Assembly (NCBI RefSeq): GCF_008935055.1
Contig: NZ_CP043028.1
Location: 1,828,501 to 1,892,500, forward strand
From: Pseudobutyrivibrio xylanivorans
GTDB lineage: Bacteria; Bacillota; Clostridia; Lachnospirales; Lachnospiraceae
Direction: 5' to 3'
DNA: 64,000 bases
A program made the translations under genes and the position numbers. The number at the start of each line of letters is the position of its first letter. Position 1 is the stretch's first letter. The notes beneath the pieces were generated by a model, which worked only from the letters and a program-made list of their open reading frames with translations, made no database searches and had not been told where the DNA came from. Shown piece by piece: positions 18,793-27,460 of the stretch.

Positions 18793-18936
18793 TTATATTT
18801 TTCCGATACCACGACATATACACAACATCGCTGCTGATTCTTCCGCATTCAGATCAACCGTTCCCTGAATAAAGTTTGCCATCTCCTCAGCGTCAATCTT
18901 CACATCATTTACTATCTCTTTAGTATCTTTATCCAT
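18793..18936 (-). CDS. Putative RiPP precursor peptide 2 (47 aa), two Cys
   Basis: ATG 18936 has GGGAG 6 nt upstream; a longer frame back to 18999 would read through the end of precursor 3. The leader is a diverged match to precursors 1 and 3 (EEMANFIQGTVDLNAEES), and the tail is AAMLCICRGIGKI with a C-x-C pair. Its different tail on a similar leader suggests one maturase acts on several cores. Confidence 0.72.
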   Translation of the reverse strand: MDKDTKEIVNDVKIDAEEMANFIQGTVDLNAEESAAMLCICRGIGKI

Positions 18937-18959
18937 TTTATGCTCCCTCATCGTGCATC

Positions 18960-19130
18960 TTATAACTTTGTGCTTGAAATCTGGCAGATAATATTCCATC
19001 CAGCCTCATCCTCAGATACCAAATCGATCTCTCCAGCCTGGATAGCATTTGCAAGTTCCTCAGAACTGATCACTACCTTACCATCAACTACATCTACCAT
19101 TTCCTTACTAAATTCATAATCTCTCATCAT
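18960..19130 (-). CDS. Putative RiPP precursor peptide 3 (56 aa)
   Basis: Two adjacent ATGs (19130, 19127) follow GGAGG by 5 and 8 nt. The ribosome site overlaps the stop of the 45-aa ORF (TAGGAGG). The tail is SEDEAGWNIICQISSTKL: compared with precursor 1, Phe becomes Trp and Gly-Ser becomes Ser-Thr, while Cys and Lys-Leu are kept. Changes concentrated in the last 13 residues fit a variable core on a fixed leader. Confidence 0.78.
   Translation of the reverse strand: MMRDYEFSKEMVDVVDGKVVISSEELANAIQAGEIDLVSEDEAGWNIICQISSTKL
18976..19091 (-). repeat. Direct repeat copy B (precursor 3 coding segment)
   Basis: Partner of copy A at 18623-18739; differs at scattered positions, several of them in the C-terminal core codons. 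Confidence 0.85.
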
Positions 19131-19139
19131 TTTTTCCTC

Positions 19140-19277
19140 CTAATCAAATGAAATAATATAACTGATACCGTTATTCTCCTCTTGCTCGCTTGGATTTACT
19201 TCTGTGTTTAAAATCTGAATTGGCACTTCGCCATCTTGAACAATGGTCATATTCGTATTTTCCGTTTCACTACTCAC
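19140..19277 (-). CDS. Small ORF (45 aa) heading the precursor array
   Basis: GTG start at 19277, with GGAGG 8-9 nt upstream inside the end of the winged-helix gene; the two frames overlap by 8 bp and the stop forms part of the next ribosome site. Sequence features: MTIVQDGEVPIQIL and the tail NNGISYIISFD, no Cys. The tail ends Tyr-Ile-Ile-Ser, loosely like the NII-x-QIS of precursors 1 and 3. It may be a fourth, divergent precursor or a small accessory protein. Tight coupling on both sides supports translation. Confidence 0.6.
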   Translation of the reverse strand: MSSETENTNMTIVQDGEVPIQILNTEVNPSEQEENNGISYIISFD

Positions 19278-19854
19278 TTAATTCACCTCCCTCCTCATAC
19301 GGTGCCATAACTGTAAACAAACTGTATGTTTGAGTTTGTTCTGTATCTTCCAAGGCCCTAAATTTATCAAAAAGTGCATCTATCTCATGCTTGAACGCTT
19401 CCATATCCTCTAATTTTACTTTCATAAAATATGAGCCTATCTGATATGGTTTGTTTTTATGAGTTCCTGCACATTTGATTGCTTGTTTTGTCATTACAGC
19501 AAAATGATGGGCTGTAAGCTCATTTTCACATTGCTTACTAGACTTACTCTTGCTCAAATCATTAATAATTGATAAATCTTTAGATACTAATGAATATTCT
19601 TTTTCAAGTAGACCATTTGTTAACTGAGTTTTCTTTTCGGTTACAATACCTGCTAATACCAAGCGATTTAAATACATTTGTGTTGAAAAATTTGGCATCT
19701 TCAATCTACGAGAAATGTTCTCACTTGTTTGTTTTGAATCCAATAATGTCAATAAAACATCAAAGGCTCTACCGGATAAAATATCTTCATTTAATTCTTT
19801 ATCCTCTTGAAACATATTCATTTCATAAATGCATGATAATTCTGGACTACTCAT
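19270..19854 (-). CDS. Winged-helix DNA-binding-like protein of the RiPP operon
   Basis: 194 aa. Residues about 25-85 fit an ArsR/MarR-type winged helix (AFDVLLTLLDSKQTSENISR then LNRLVLAGIVTEKK). The C-terminal half is a separate unknown domain with a His-His pair (TAHHFAVM). GGGAG is 6 nt before the ATG. It lies between the M16 peptidase and the precursors. It could be a local regulator, or a winged-helix RRE-like leader-binding protein; sequence alone does not decide. Confidence 0.65.
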   Translation of the reverse strand: MSSPELSCIYEMNMFQEDKELNEDILSGRAFDVLLTLLDSKQTSENISRRLKMPNFSTQMYLNRLVLAGIVTEKKTQLTNGLLEKEYSLVSKDLSIINDLSKSKSSKQCENELTAHHFAVMTKQAIKCAGTHKNKPYQIGSYFMKVKLEDMEAFKHEIDALFDKFRALEDTEQTQTYSLFTVMAPYEEGGELSE

Positions 19855-19871
19855 TCTCTTCTCCCATTTTT

Positions 19872-21152
19872 CTAGCTGACTAAACTAGTTATTTGTACAT
19901 TCTCTACTAACTCATCAACATCTACTTCGCCTATACAAGCTAGGCCTAGATTATCCATATTAAACACCTTTCTTGATGTTTCATTCACCATTTCGTTGGT
20001 TATGTCTCTAATCGCTCGAACCTCATTTTCGATATAAAAATCTTTATCCATAACAGCACATTTTCCTATGCATCTTAAATGATCTGTTATATTGTCTACC
20101 GATAAAAGCAACATTGTTTCCATTGCTTTCTTTTCATTTTCTATTTCATATTCGGAAAAACCCTTTTCATTTGCCTCATTTAAAACAGCAGTCATAATTT
20201 TTGCAATTTCAACTATATTTTTCTTTTCACTGACGGCCATAAAACCTATGGTACCTCTCTTACTATAAAAACTATCGAATCCACCTAAGTTATATGACAA
20301 TCCACGTTTCATTCGAATTTCCTCTATCATTCTGGCGTGTAACCCGCTTTGACCAAGCAATCTTACTGCCATCTCAATAGACGGTCTATTATAATCACTG
20401 TATCCTGTTGTTCTAAATCCTAGTGATAAGACTGCACTTACCCCCTGTCCCTTGTTTATATATACACCAGGTGTACTTTCAACTGCCTGCTCATGAATCA
20501 ATAACTTTTTAGTCTCCCAATCAGAAAAAATATCTTCTATTTGATTTAAGAGCTCAGCATATTTAATATCTCCAATTACAACCAAAACTGAATTATTAGG
20601 TATATATGCTTTATCCATAATACTTGCAACTTGCTCTCTCTTTGCATTTCTTATATTTTGGATATCACCCATTATTATTTTTCCAGTTCCAGTATTTCCC
20701 CATAGAGCCGAACTGGTTCGTTCCTTTATTTGCTGAAAAGCAGAATAGAAACCTATAGCTTCCTGTTCTACTACACTTTTTTCATTCTCAAAAAAATCTA
20801 AATCAAATTCTCGATTTTCTTTAGCAATACATCCTAGTGCCTGTAAACACGTACCCAACGTTCTACTTAAACCTGTGAAATAGTAACAGGTATACTCCTT
20901 CGTAGTTGCCGCATTATATATAACTCCCTCTGCGGCAGCTTCTTCCATCAAGTTTTGATATTTGTTATTCAGTCTATTGTGAGGATTTAATGCCAAGTGC
21001 TCTGTAAGGTGAGATAATCCATTATTATCATCAGTCTCATAGCTACTACCTTGTTTCACCCACAAACCACATGATGTAGTTCTGGTTTGAGGTATCCTAT
21101 GTAACACTATACGTAATCCATTTTCCAAATATGCATTTACTAAATCGTACAC
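19872..21152 (-). CDS. M16-family zinc peptidase, candidate leader peptidase
   Basis: 426 aa with GTG start (AGGA 8 nt upstream). The inverted zinc motif HLTEH is at residues 48-52 and the third-ligand Glu lies in ENEKSVVEQE, about 77 residues on, the pitrilysin pattern. The C-terminal half keeps RMKRGLSYNLGG, the usual Arg/Tyr substrate motif, so one chain contains both M16 halves and could work as a homodimer. First gene of the RiPP operon; PqqF/AlbF-like leader or core trimming is the natural inference. Confidence 0.88.
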   Translation of the reverse strand: MYDLVNAYLENGLRIVLHRIPQTRTTSCGLWVKQGSSYETDDNNGLSHLTEHLALNPHNRLNNKYQNLMEEAAAEGVIYNAATTKEYTCYYFTGLSRTLGTCLQALGCIAKENREFDLDFFENEKSVVEQEAIGFYSAFQQIKERTSSALWGNTGTGKIIMGDIQNIRNAKREQVASIMDKAYIPNNSVLVVIGDIKYAELLNQIEDIFSDWETKKLLIHEQAVESTPGVYINKGQGVSAVLSLGFRTTGYSDYNRPSIEMAVRLLGQSGLHARMIEEIRMKRGLSYNLGGFDSFYSKRGTIGFMAVSEKKNIVEIAKIMTAVLNEANEKGFSEYEIENEKKAMETMLLLSVDNITDHLRCIGKCAVMDKDFYIENEVRAIRDITNEMVNETSRKVFNMDNLGLACIGEVDVDELVENVQITSLVS

Positions 21153-21171
21153 TTATTTGTTCCTCACTCAT

Positions 21172-21228
21172 CTATTTGATGATTAAAGAATAAAAGACTT
21201 TCAACATCAAAAGAATAATCAAAAATAG
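21172..21228 (-). promoter_or_regulatory. RiPP operon promoter with imperfect inverted repeat
   Basis: Minus strand TTGATG (21210-21205), 17-bp spacer, TTTAAT (21187-21182). Arms CTATTTTTGATTATT (21228-21214) and AATCATCAAATAG (21184-21172) flank the -35 and overlap the -10/+1 region, with a 2-nt indel between arms. A plausible operator for the convergent regulator, but weak by itself in AT-rich DNA. Confidence 0.4.
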
Positions 21229-21251
21229 AAACTACAATGTTTCCATTTAGT

Positions 21252-21285
21252 TAAAAAAATAAGAGTCAGCTCAAAGCTAACTCTT
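21252..21285 (-). terminator. Terminator of the O-acetylation operon
   Basis: AAGAGTTAGCT/AGCTGACTCTT stem (11 bp, one wobble), 3-nt loop, then ATTTTTTT on the minus strand. Confidence 0.88.
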
Positions 21286-21313
21286 ATATCTGTCATGTAT
21301 TAATCTAATAGAC

Positions 21314-22600
21314 TTAGTTACTCAAGACATTTATAACACGCTGTATCGTGTGGAAGGCTTCGTAGTCGTAGCGCTCTACAGCTTCGATGACGATGATATC
21401 GGCGTTCTTAATGTCTCCATGGATTTCGCCCATGTAGTCGCGGTGTGCGAAGGTGCAGTTCGTGAAGTCTTTGGAGAGATATGGCATCATATTTACACGG
21501 AAGCTGTCGCCGATTAGGCACAGCTTCTTTTGATTTGCTCCGTTGCTTGTAGTGCGGCAAATCATCTTTTCCAAGTTCAGACCTTCAACAGTAATCTCAG
21601 GACGATAATCCACAGTCTGCTCTACGTCATCATGACTTACCATAGAATCCGGTATACCCATGTAGGTATAAAGCTCATACTTCTCAGCATCCTGCGTACC
21701 TGTAATCCACTGAGTTGGATCTGTTTGCTCAACTCCCATCCTTGCATAAAGAGCATTTGTGCCATACAAAGCTCCCAGATAATTCCAGTGACTATCATAT
21801 TTGTAGTAAATCTGATAATTGTTGGAAGCCTCCATCTCCTCCAATAGAGGATAAATAAATGGAGCGGTTGCCTCATACTGCATTCTCTCGTAAAGCTGCT
21901 GAATTCTACGATAGCTGGTTGCTATTTCCACTGTCGGCATATACTGAGGGTACACAGAGGATTTATTAGGCGCAATATAAACATAAAGCTCCTTCCCCTT
22001 GGCCTGGCAAATCGAATTCAACTGATTCACCAGATTTATATAATGGACTGTATCATCTTCACTTAATATATTTGTTCCCTGATAGCATTCGATTTCATTC
22101 TCACCATACAGGAATAGCCAACCACCACGGCCGATAATTATGTCCTGATAAGTATGAAGTGGGAAATAGAATTCATTTTCTGCTTCTTCCGCTGCAGGAG
22201 CCTGAACCTCTTCCCCAGGTACAATTGGCTTATTAGTTTCTCCTCTGTCCACCACAGTCTTCTTTTCTTCCGCCTTGGCACTATAGAACTTCTGACCAAC
22301 TGCTGTGGCTACCACCTGATATTTTTCCTCTATTGCATCGTTAAGTGCCTTATACCATGAAATCAGAGTGTATCTAAATGGAATTCTGTCATCAATATAG
22401 CCTGAAACACTCTCACCTGTATTCAACAGGTTGCCCCAATCTATCTCCTGCATTTCACGTTTCTCGGTTTCGACGATTGAAAGCTTATTAAACAACTCAT
22501 GATTTGATAAACTCAGCGCACTACCTCCTACCCATGGAAAAACAAGGATGGCAAGGAACACCAGGATGAATATGCGGTTTTTAACATTAGTGAAATTCAT
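21314..22600 (-). CDS. AlgX/DHHW-like SGNH protein, polysaccharide O-acetylation
   Basis: 428 aa; the start at 22600 has GAGG 7 nt upstream. One N-terminal membrane anchor (about residues 9-30), a linker rich in Glu/Ala, then an AlgX/AlgJ-like domain with WLFLYGENE, the catalytic block YDSHWNYLGA and the Ser block CLIGDSFRVN. Proteins of this kind work with MBOAT partners to transfer acetyl groups onto surface polysaccharides. Third gene of the operon, 10 nt after the MBOAT gene. Confidence 0.85.
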   Translation of the reverse strand: MNFTNVKNRIFILVFLAILVFPWVGGSALSLSNHELFNKLSIVETEKREMQEIDWGNLLNTGESVSGYIDDRIPFRYTLISWYKALNDAIEEKYQVVATAVGQKFYSAKAEEKKTVVDRGETNKPIVPGEEVQAPAAEEAENEFYFPLHTYQDIIIGRGGWLFLYGENEIECYQGTNILSEDDTVHYINLVNQLNSICQAKGKELYVYIAPNKSSVYPQYMPTVEIATSYRRIQQLYERMQYEATAPFIYPLLEEMEASNNYQIYYKYDSHWNYLGALYGTNALYARMGVEQTDPTQWITGTQDAEKYELYTYMGIPDSMVSHDDVEQTVDYRPEITVEGLNLEKMICRTTSNGANQKKLCLIGDSFRVNMMPYLSKDFTNCTFAHRDYMGEIHGDIKNADIIVIEAVERYDYEAFHTIQRVINVLSN

Positions 22601-22610
22601 GGGCACGCCT

Positions 22611-24077
22611 CTAGAATTGATAATAAATAAATGGATTATAGGTGTTGTTCACCAAAAACAGCAAGCTCAACAAAAGCAGACCCAGACAAACAAAGGCGTT
22701 TCCTTTCACTGCCTTCACACTCATGTGAGCCTGAACAAATCCTCCAAACAAGCATGCAAACACAAAGGTAATCACACTCATTCCAGACAGATAATTAAGT
22801 AGATTCAGTGGTCTAAATCCACCCACAAACATTCTTGAAATGTAAGTAGCTGCAGCCATAATCGTATTGGCTCTAAACACTACCCAAAGCAACGTTACTA
22901 TAATAAAAATCAGCAATCTATTGAAGAACTTAATTGGATTCTTCTCAAGAAGCTTTCCCAAAAACAATCTTTCAAGAATCAAAAGTATGCCATACACTAC
23001 TCCCCAAACCAGAAAGGTCCAGTTTGCTCCGTGCCAGATTCCTGTAAGAAGAAATACTACAAAGATATTGAAATACATCTTCACCGCAGAACATCTGCTT
23101 CCGCCTAATGGAATATATACATAATCCCTAAACCAGGTGGAAAGTGAAATGTGCCAGCGTCTCCAAAACTCCCGGATTGATTCAGATCTGTATGGATGAT
23201 TAAAGTTTTCCTTGAAGTCAAAGCCAAACATCTTTCCAAGTCCAATTGCCATATCCGAATATCCACTAAAATCAAAATATATTTGGAAGGAATAGCAAAA
23301 AGCGCCAAGCCATGCTACCGTGCAATCTAGCTGTGATATATCCATATCCCAGATCTTATCTACCACAGACGCTAATGTATTTGCAATCAGTACCTTCTTG
23401 CTCAGGCCAAAACAGAATCGCTTTATTCCCTCTGCAAACTCATAAGAACCGACACTTCTGTCTGTAAGCTGTCCCGCAATGTCCTTGTAATGTACAATCG
23501 GGCCTGCTATCAGCTGAGGAAAGCAAGAAATATATAGCGCAAAATAAAATGGATTTGTCTGAACATCTACATCATCTTTGTAGACATCAATTACATAAGA
23601 CAATGCCTGAAATGTAAAAAATGAAATTCCAACTGGAAGTATAATCTCTGGAATTCCAAGAGCTCCTGTACCAGTTCCAGATAATACCCCTGCTGTTCTT
23701 TCTGCATCAGTGAGTTCACCAGCATAAAACAAATTTTCAATTGTAGCGACAAAAAGGTTGAAATACTTAAAGAAAAAAAGCAGTCCCATATCGCAAAGAA
23801 TTGCCCCTATGAGCCCCACTCGCCTAAGGCCATCCCCATGACTTTCCTTAGAACACAAGAATCCGGCGCCCCAGTTCACAAGAATAACCAGAGCAATCAG
23901 CAATAGATATTTCACCCCTCCAAAGGCATAAAATATCAGGCTGAATACCAGCAATATATAATTAGATACAATGATTCTGCCCTCGGTTCCACCACATAAT
24001 ACCTTTGGAACACCATAGTAAACTAAAAGGCAAAGTGGCAGAAACACTGTGCAAAATATTAATGAGCTGAAAACCAA
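22611..24077 (-). CDS. MBOAT-family O-acyltransferase (AlgI/DltB-like)
   Basis: 488 aa, polytopic. Family landmarks: FKYFNLFV, FDFSGYSDMAIGLGKMFGF, the block FREWRRWHIS-type (EFWRRWHISLSTWFRDY), YIPLGGSR, and the catalytic His in LTGIWHGANW. Moves acyl groups across the membrane to a partner such as the AlgX-like protein downstream. Follows the acyltransferase-3 gene with essentially no gap. Confidence 0.94.
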   Translation of the reverse strand: MVFSSLIFCTVFLPLCLLVYYGVPKVLCGGTEGRIIVSNYILLVFSLIFYAFGGVKYLLLIALVILVNWGAGFLCSKESHGDGLRRVGLIGAILCDMGLLFFFKYFNLFVATIENLFYAGELTDAERTAGVLSGTGTGALGIPEIILPVGISFFTFQALSYVIDVYKDDVDVQTNPFYFALYISCFPQLIAGPIVHYKDIAGQLTDRSVGSYEFAEGIKRFCFGLSKKVLIANTLASVVDKIWDMDISQLDCTVAWLGAFCYSFQIYFDFSGYSDMAIGLGKMFGFDFKENFNHPYRSESIREFWRRWHISLSTWFRDYVYIPLGGSRCSAVKMYFNIFVVFLLTGIWHGANWTFLVWGVVYGILLILERLFLGKLLEKNPIKFFNRLLIFIIVTLLWVVFRANTIMAAATYISRMFVGGFRPLNLLNYLSGMSVITFVFACLFGGFVQAHMSVKAVKGNAFVCLGLLLLSLLFLVNNTYNPFIYYQF

Positions 24078-24078
24078 T

Positions 24079-25185
24079 TTATTCTCCCCTGGAATCGTTA
24101 AAAATCAGCTTGCTGAATGGCTTATTTTTGTTGAACCATCCAACCACCTTGTCGCAGGCAAACGCCCCCGCAAATGTGATTACTGTACACATTACCGCTT
24201 TGACTGCAAAACTTGAATCAGCCATAAGCTCCTGAACTAATCGAATAGCATAAAACTGATTCAGATAAATCATGAGACTGACTTTACCTAACCATCCGAA
24301 TATAGGCTTGTCGAAAGTCTCATGGCATGGGTTAATATCAGAAAATGAAAGTGTTACTCCTACCCAAAGCACGAAAATAACTGGGTAGCTATAGTTTACA
24401 TCAACCTCTGTGCAGGCATAGTTGAAAGCAATCAGATAGCAGACAACCTCAAGTATGGCCAATAAAATCTTCCCCGCCTTGGAGAAATTATATCGTGAAA
24501 ACTGACGAGTCAGACTGTAGGTACAACATCCAAGTGACATTTCAGAAAGTCCTCTCAGGAAGCACTTATAAAACATTCCTGTCCAACCATCAACACCTGC
24601 AACGCTGTCATACTCATGAGCCATATATCCCAAGATGAACAGTGCCAGTAGCGGGCATATTATCTTTACAAAAATATCATAGTGCTTGCGCAGCAATGGG
24701 TAAAAAATAAATGTAACCATAAGCCAAACATCAATGTACCAGGTCAGCTTGTTAACCCAATTGCTGTCAAAACCAAATACCTGCAAAAAGAAAATGGAAG
24801 CCCAGGAATCAATAACATAATGATACCTGTCAATTGCCGTCTTCTCTAAGAAATACGCATTTGCGATAATTGTAAGAATGATTGCAAACAGATGATATGG
24901 GAAAATGTTCCAGAACTTTTTCTTCATCATCAGCGCTGTCTCGGTACCTATAAACTCCGTAGACTGCTCCCGCTTGGCATATGCTCCTGCGGCAAGCAAG
25001 TAGCCTGAAACCAGGAAGAAAAACTCAACCCCAATATACCCTCTGGAGAAGAAATTGAAACCAGTGTTACCAATTTCAATCACACCACCATCTGCAAATC
25101 TCTTATGGATATGAAAAAACAAAATAGCTAAAGCAAAAATAAAACGTAAAAACTCCACCCGTCCATTTTTCTTAGGCTTAGTCAT
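24079..25185 (-). CDS. Acyltransferase family 3 membrane protein
   Basis: 368 aa with about ten membrane helices. N-terminal RVEFLRFIFALAILFFHIHK carries the R-x10-H pattern of acyltransferase 3 enzymes; YIGVEFFFLVSGYLLA is also typical. First gene of the three-gene unit, so it likely also modifies a surface polysaccharide. GGAG precedes the ATG. No clear promoter, though GGGTATAATAG near 25225-25240 on the minus strand could hold a -10. Confidence 0.9.
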   Translation of the reverse strand: MTKPKKNGRVEFLRFIFALAILFFHIHKRFADGGVIEIGNTGFNFFSRGYIGVEFFFLVSGYLLAAGAYAKREQSTEFIGTETALMMKKKFWNIFPYHLFAIILTIIANAYFLEKTAIDRYHYVIDSWASIFFLQVFGFDSNWVNKLTWYIDVWLMVTFIFYPLLRKHYDIFVKIICPLLALFILGYMAHEYDSVAGVDGWTGMFYKCFLRGLSEMSLGCCTYSLTRQFSRYNFSKAGKILLAILEVVCYLIAFNYACTEVDVNYSYPVIFVLWVGVTLSFSDINPCHETFDKPIFGWLGKVSLMIYLNQFYAIRLVQELMADSSFAVKAVMCTVITFAGAFACDKVVGWFNKNKPFSKLIFNDSRGE

Positions 25186-25262
25186 TCTTTAATCTCCATT
25201 AAAACTAAATTATAAATATTAATATATATATCTATTATACCCAAAGTACTCTTTAAAATAAA

Positions 25263-25293
25263 ATAAAAAAAGCCTTCCCCGTAAAGGGGAAGG
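25263..25293 (-). terminator. Terminator of the YtrA-type ABC operon
   Basis: CCTTCCCC/GGGGAAGG stem, 5-nt loop, T-rich tract on the minus strand. Its stem resembles the one within the repeat element at 39590-39723. Confidence 0.88.
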
Positions 25294-25296
25294 TGG

Positions 25297-26112
25297 TTAG
25301 TTGTTTTCTCTCTTTGCAATGGCTCTAATAATCTTTCTACTTAAGAAGAATGAAATAACTGCAAGAATTCCATAGACGACTACATTAACCCATGCCGATG
25401 TCCCATTAGTTCTTGCTGCCTCTGAAGCAGTTGCAAGATCTGTGCCAATTATTTTTAAAGCATAATTTGCAGCTATCATTATAGCCATATTGAAGCCATT
25501 TGTAAGCATATGCATAATAACTGAAGTAATTGTGCTGCCACTGGCTCTATTCGCATATGCGAATAATACTCCAAGGACCCATGCATAACAAAACTGATTA
25601 AGGTTCAAATGAAGTGCTCCAAACATAAATCCAGAAAGTACTGCAGCAGCACCGAATGGCATTACATTTTTCAAGCGGTTATGGAAGAAGCCTCGCATTA
25701 CAATCTCCTCACAGATTGGAGCAACCACTACTATTGCCAAAAGTGGCAAGCCCATTGAATCTCCAAAAATGCTGTCCATGTTCTGCACCAGGATGTTTGG
25801 TACAAAAAGCTGTGATAAAACATTTGCAAACATATACATTGGTGCTGATACAAACGTGAGTAAAACTGTAAAGAAGAATGTGCTTACCTTAATCTTCTTA
25901 AAGCCATAGGCCTCTAACTTGTCACCCTTTTTGAAGGTGTAAATTAAAGTAACAAGTATTAAAAGTGCATCTAAAACCAATGTGCTAACAAGCACTGAAG
26001 TGTTTCCAAGTTTTGGCAATGCAAATGATACTGCTAATTCAACGATTATCTCTATCGCAAATACGATAATAAGTTTTATTAATTCTACTTTGTCTACTGT
26101 TCTAGTCTCCAT
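25297..26112 (-). CDS. CPBP-family intramembrane glutamic protease
   Basis: 271 aa, about eight membrane segments. The EExxxR motif appears as CEEIVMRGFF; the two later His motifs as FGALHLNLNQ and MHMLTNGF. Members (Abi/CAAX-like) are linked to prenyl-protein processing or bacteriocin immunity. Last gene of an operon with a GntR regulator, an ATPase and two membrane proteins, so it may serve the same stress response. Function inferred from family. Confidence 0.9.
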   Translation of the reverse strand: METRTVDKVELIKLIIVFAIEIIVELAVSFALPKLGNTSVLVSTLVLDALLILVTLIYTFKKGDKLEAYGFKKIKVSTFFFTVLLTFVSAPMYMFANVLSQLFVPNILVQNMDSIFGDSMGLPLLAIVVVAPICEEIVMRGFFHNRLKNVMPFGAAAVLSGFMFGALHLNLNQFCYAWVLGVLFAYANRASGSTITSVIMHMLTNGFNMAIMIAANYALKIIGTDLATASEAARTNGTSAWVNVVVYGILAVISFFLSRKIIRAIAKRENN

Positions 26113-26126
26113 ATATTCTGCCCTCT

Positions 26127-26807
26127 CTATAAGTTTGTGTTAACTGCCAGTTTTCTAAATGTATACCAATTAATGATTACGCCAATAGCAATGAATCCCA
26201 AAATTGATGCCCATACAATGCCCTGATTGTAGAATGGATTTATAAACATCTCTACTACAGTTGCTACGAAATCTACTGCTCCCGGAATCACTCCAATCAA
26301 ACGTGGTGCTCCAAGGAATAAGCACATAAATGCTATGTAGAATACCCAGTAAGCTGCCTTTCCATATCGAAGAATATTGTTCCCAGCCAATCCTTCTATC
26401 AGCATTAATAATCCATAAAAAGCAAATGCTATTTTTAGAATCAGTGCTGCACTCATACTTCTCAAAACTAGAATTGAAACCACCGCAACTATCAGGATTT
26501 CTAATAAATCTACAATTCTGCTATAAGTGAAAAGTGTGCGCCTTGTCATTCCAAAGCACAGTCCTCTGGTTACTTCATCAACCATCATAAACAGCTTAAT
26601 AAACACAACAACCGAGCAGAATATTCCAACTGTCATTCCATACATCATTGAAATATACTCACTAGCAGACTCACCATCTGATACTCCTGTAACACGAAAA
26701 ATACCATATAGTATTACGTCCAGAACAAGAATACCTATTATGATAAATAAATTATATAGCTCGGTATTCTTCTTCAGTTGAGCCATAGCTTTTATATTTC
26801 TACTCAT
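26127..26807 (-). CDS. ABC-2-like membrane protein (permease candidate 2)
   Basis: 226 aa with six hydrophobic segments. GGAGG is 4-5 nt before ATG 26807; longer frames lack a ribosome site. No catalytic motif; identity comes from topology and from its place after the ABC ATPase and another membrane protein. The 3' end of the preceding gene lies 9 nt upstream. Confidence 0.7.
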   Translation of the reverse strand: MSRNIKAMAQLKKNTELYNLFIIIGILVLDVILYGIFRVTGVSDGESASEYISMMYGMTVGIFCSVVVFIKLFMMVDEVTRGLCFGMTRRTLFTYSRIVDLLEILIVAVVSILVLRSMSAALILKIAFAFYGLLMLIEGLAGNNILRYGKAAYWVFYIAFMCLFLGAPRLIGVIPGAVDFVATVVEMFINPFYNQGIVWASILGFIAIGVIINWYTFRKLAVNTNL

Positions 26808-26815
26808 AAACCCTC

Positions 26816-27457
26816 CTACATAACCATACACTTCTGTCCCAGCTTATATGCCCAGAATTCAAATAATCCAAACAGTACCAATGCCAGAGCTATTATCAAT
26901 CCTGTGCTCATGTTAAAAGATTCCAAAACATCTATATCTAAAAATGTAGTAACAGATGCGAAAGCTCCGAAGCATCCTGCGATAAGACCGATAATAACCA
27001 GATATACTTTACCGTACTTCTTTATCTTGTATCCGATCACCTGACCAATTGCACCAGTTAAAGCTGCAACAACTGCTGATATAAAAATAATTGGTATCCA
27101 TCTTTTATTATCTGTTGTAACTGCAATTGTTAAGTAAATAATTGTGTTTAAGATAATAAATGTGAACTGCTTAATTATTTCTCCAACAAATACGTCCTTA
27201 CGACGTGCTCCCATAGAAAGAACCAGGCTATCAAGCCAGTTAGGCCCATATACTGCATAGATAAGATTAAAGAGTATCATAAACATTATTCCGCACATCA
27301 ATGACATTCTTGTAATCTGTTCCAGCATACTGGCAGTATCTTCTGCCATTAGCGCCCACTCAACACAAAGAATCGCCTGAATACCTAAGATTAACAGCAT
27401 CATCTTAAGTCCCTGAATAAAGAAGTACTTTGCTGATCTTTTAGAAAGTTCGCTCAT
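26816..27457 (-). CDS. ABC-2-like membrane protein (permease candidate 1)
   Basis: 213 aa with six hydrophobic segments and a basic cytoplasmic loop after helix 2 (SMGARRKDVFVGEI), a pattern common in ABC-2 transporter permeases of the YtrB-linked type. Follows the ATPase gene with a 3-nt gap. Probably pairs with the next membrane protein as a transporter. Confidence 0.72.
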   Translation of the reverse strand: MSELSKRSAKYFFIQGLKMMLLILGIQAILCVEWALMAEDTASMLEQITRMSLMCGIMFMILFNLIYAVYGPNWLDSLVLSMGARRKDVFVGEIIKQFTFIILNTIIYLTIAVTTDNKRWIPIIFISAVVAALTGAIGQVIGYKIKKYGKVYLVIIGLIAGCFGAFASVTTFLDIDVLESFNMSTGLIIALALVLFGLFEFWAYKLGQKCMVM

Positions 27458-27460
27458 TTC

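Noticed and set aside
18937..18999. Upstream extension of precursor 2 to a longer frame
   Set aside because: The extension overlaps the core codons of precursor 3; GGGAG with 6-nt spacing marks the inner ATG.
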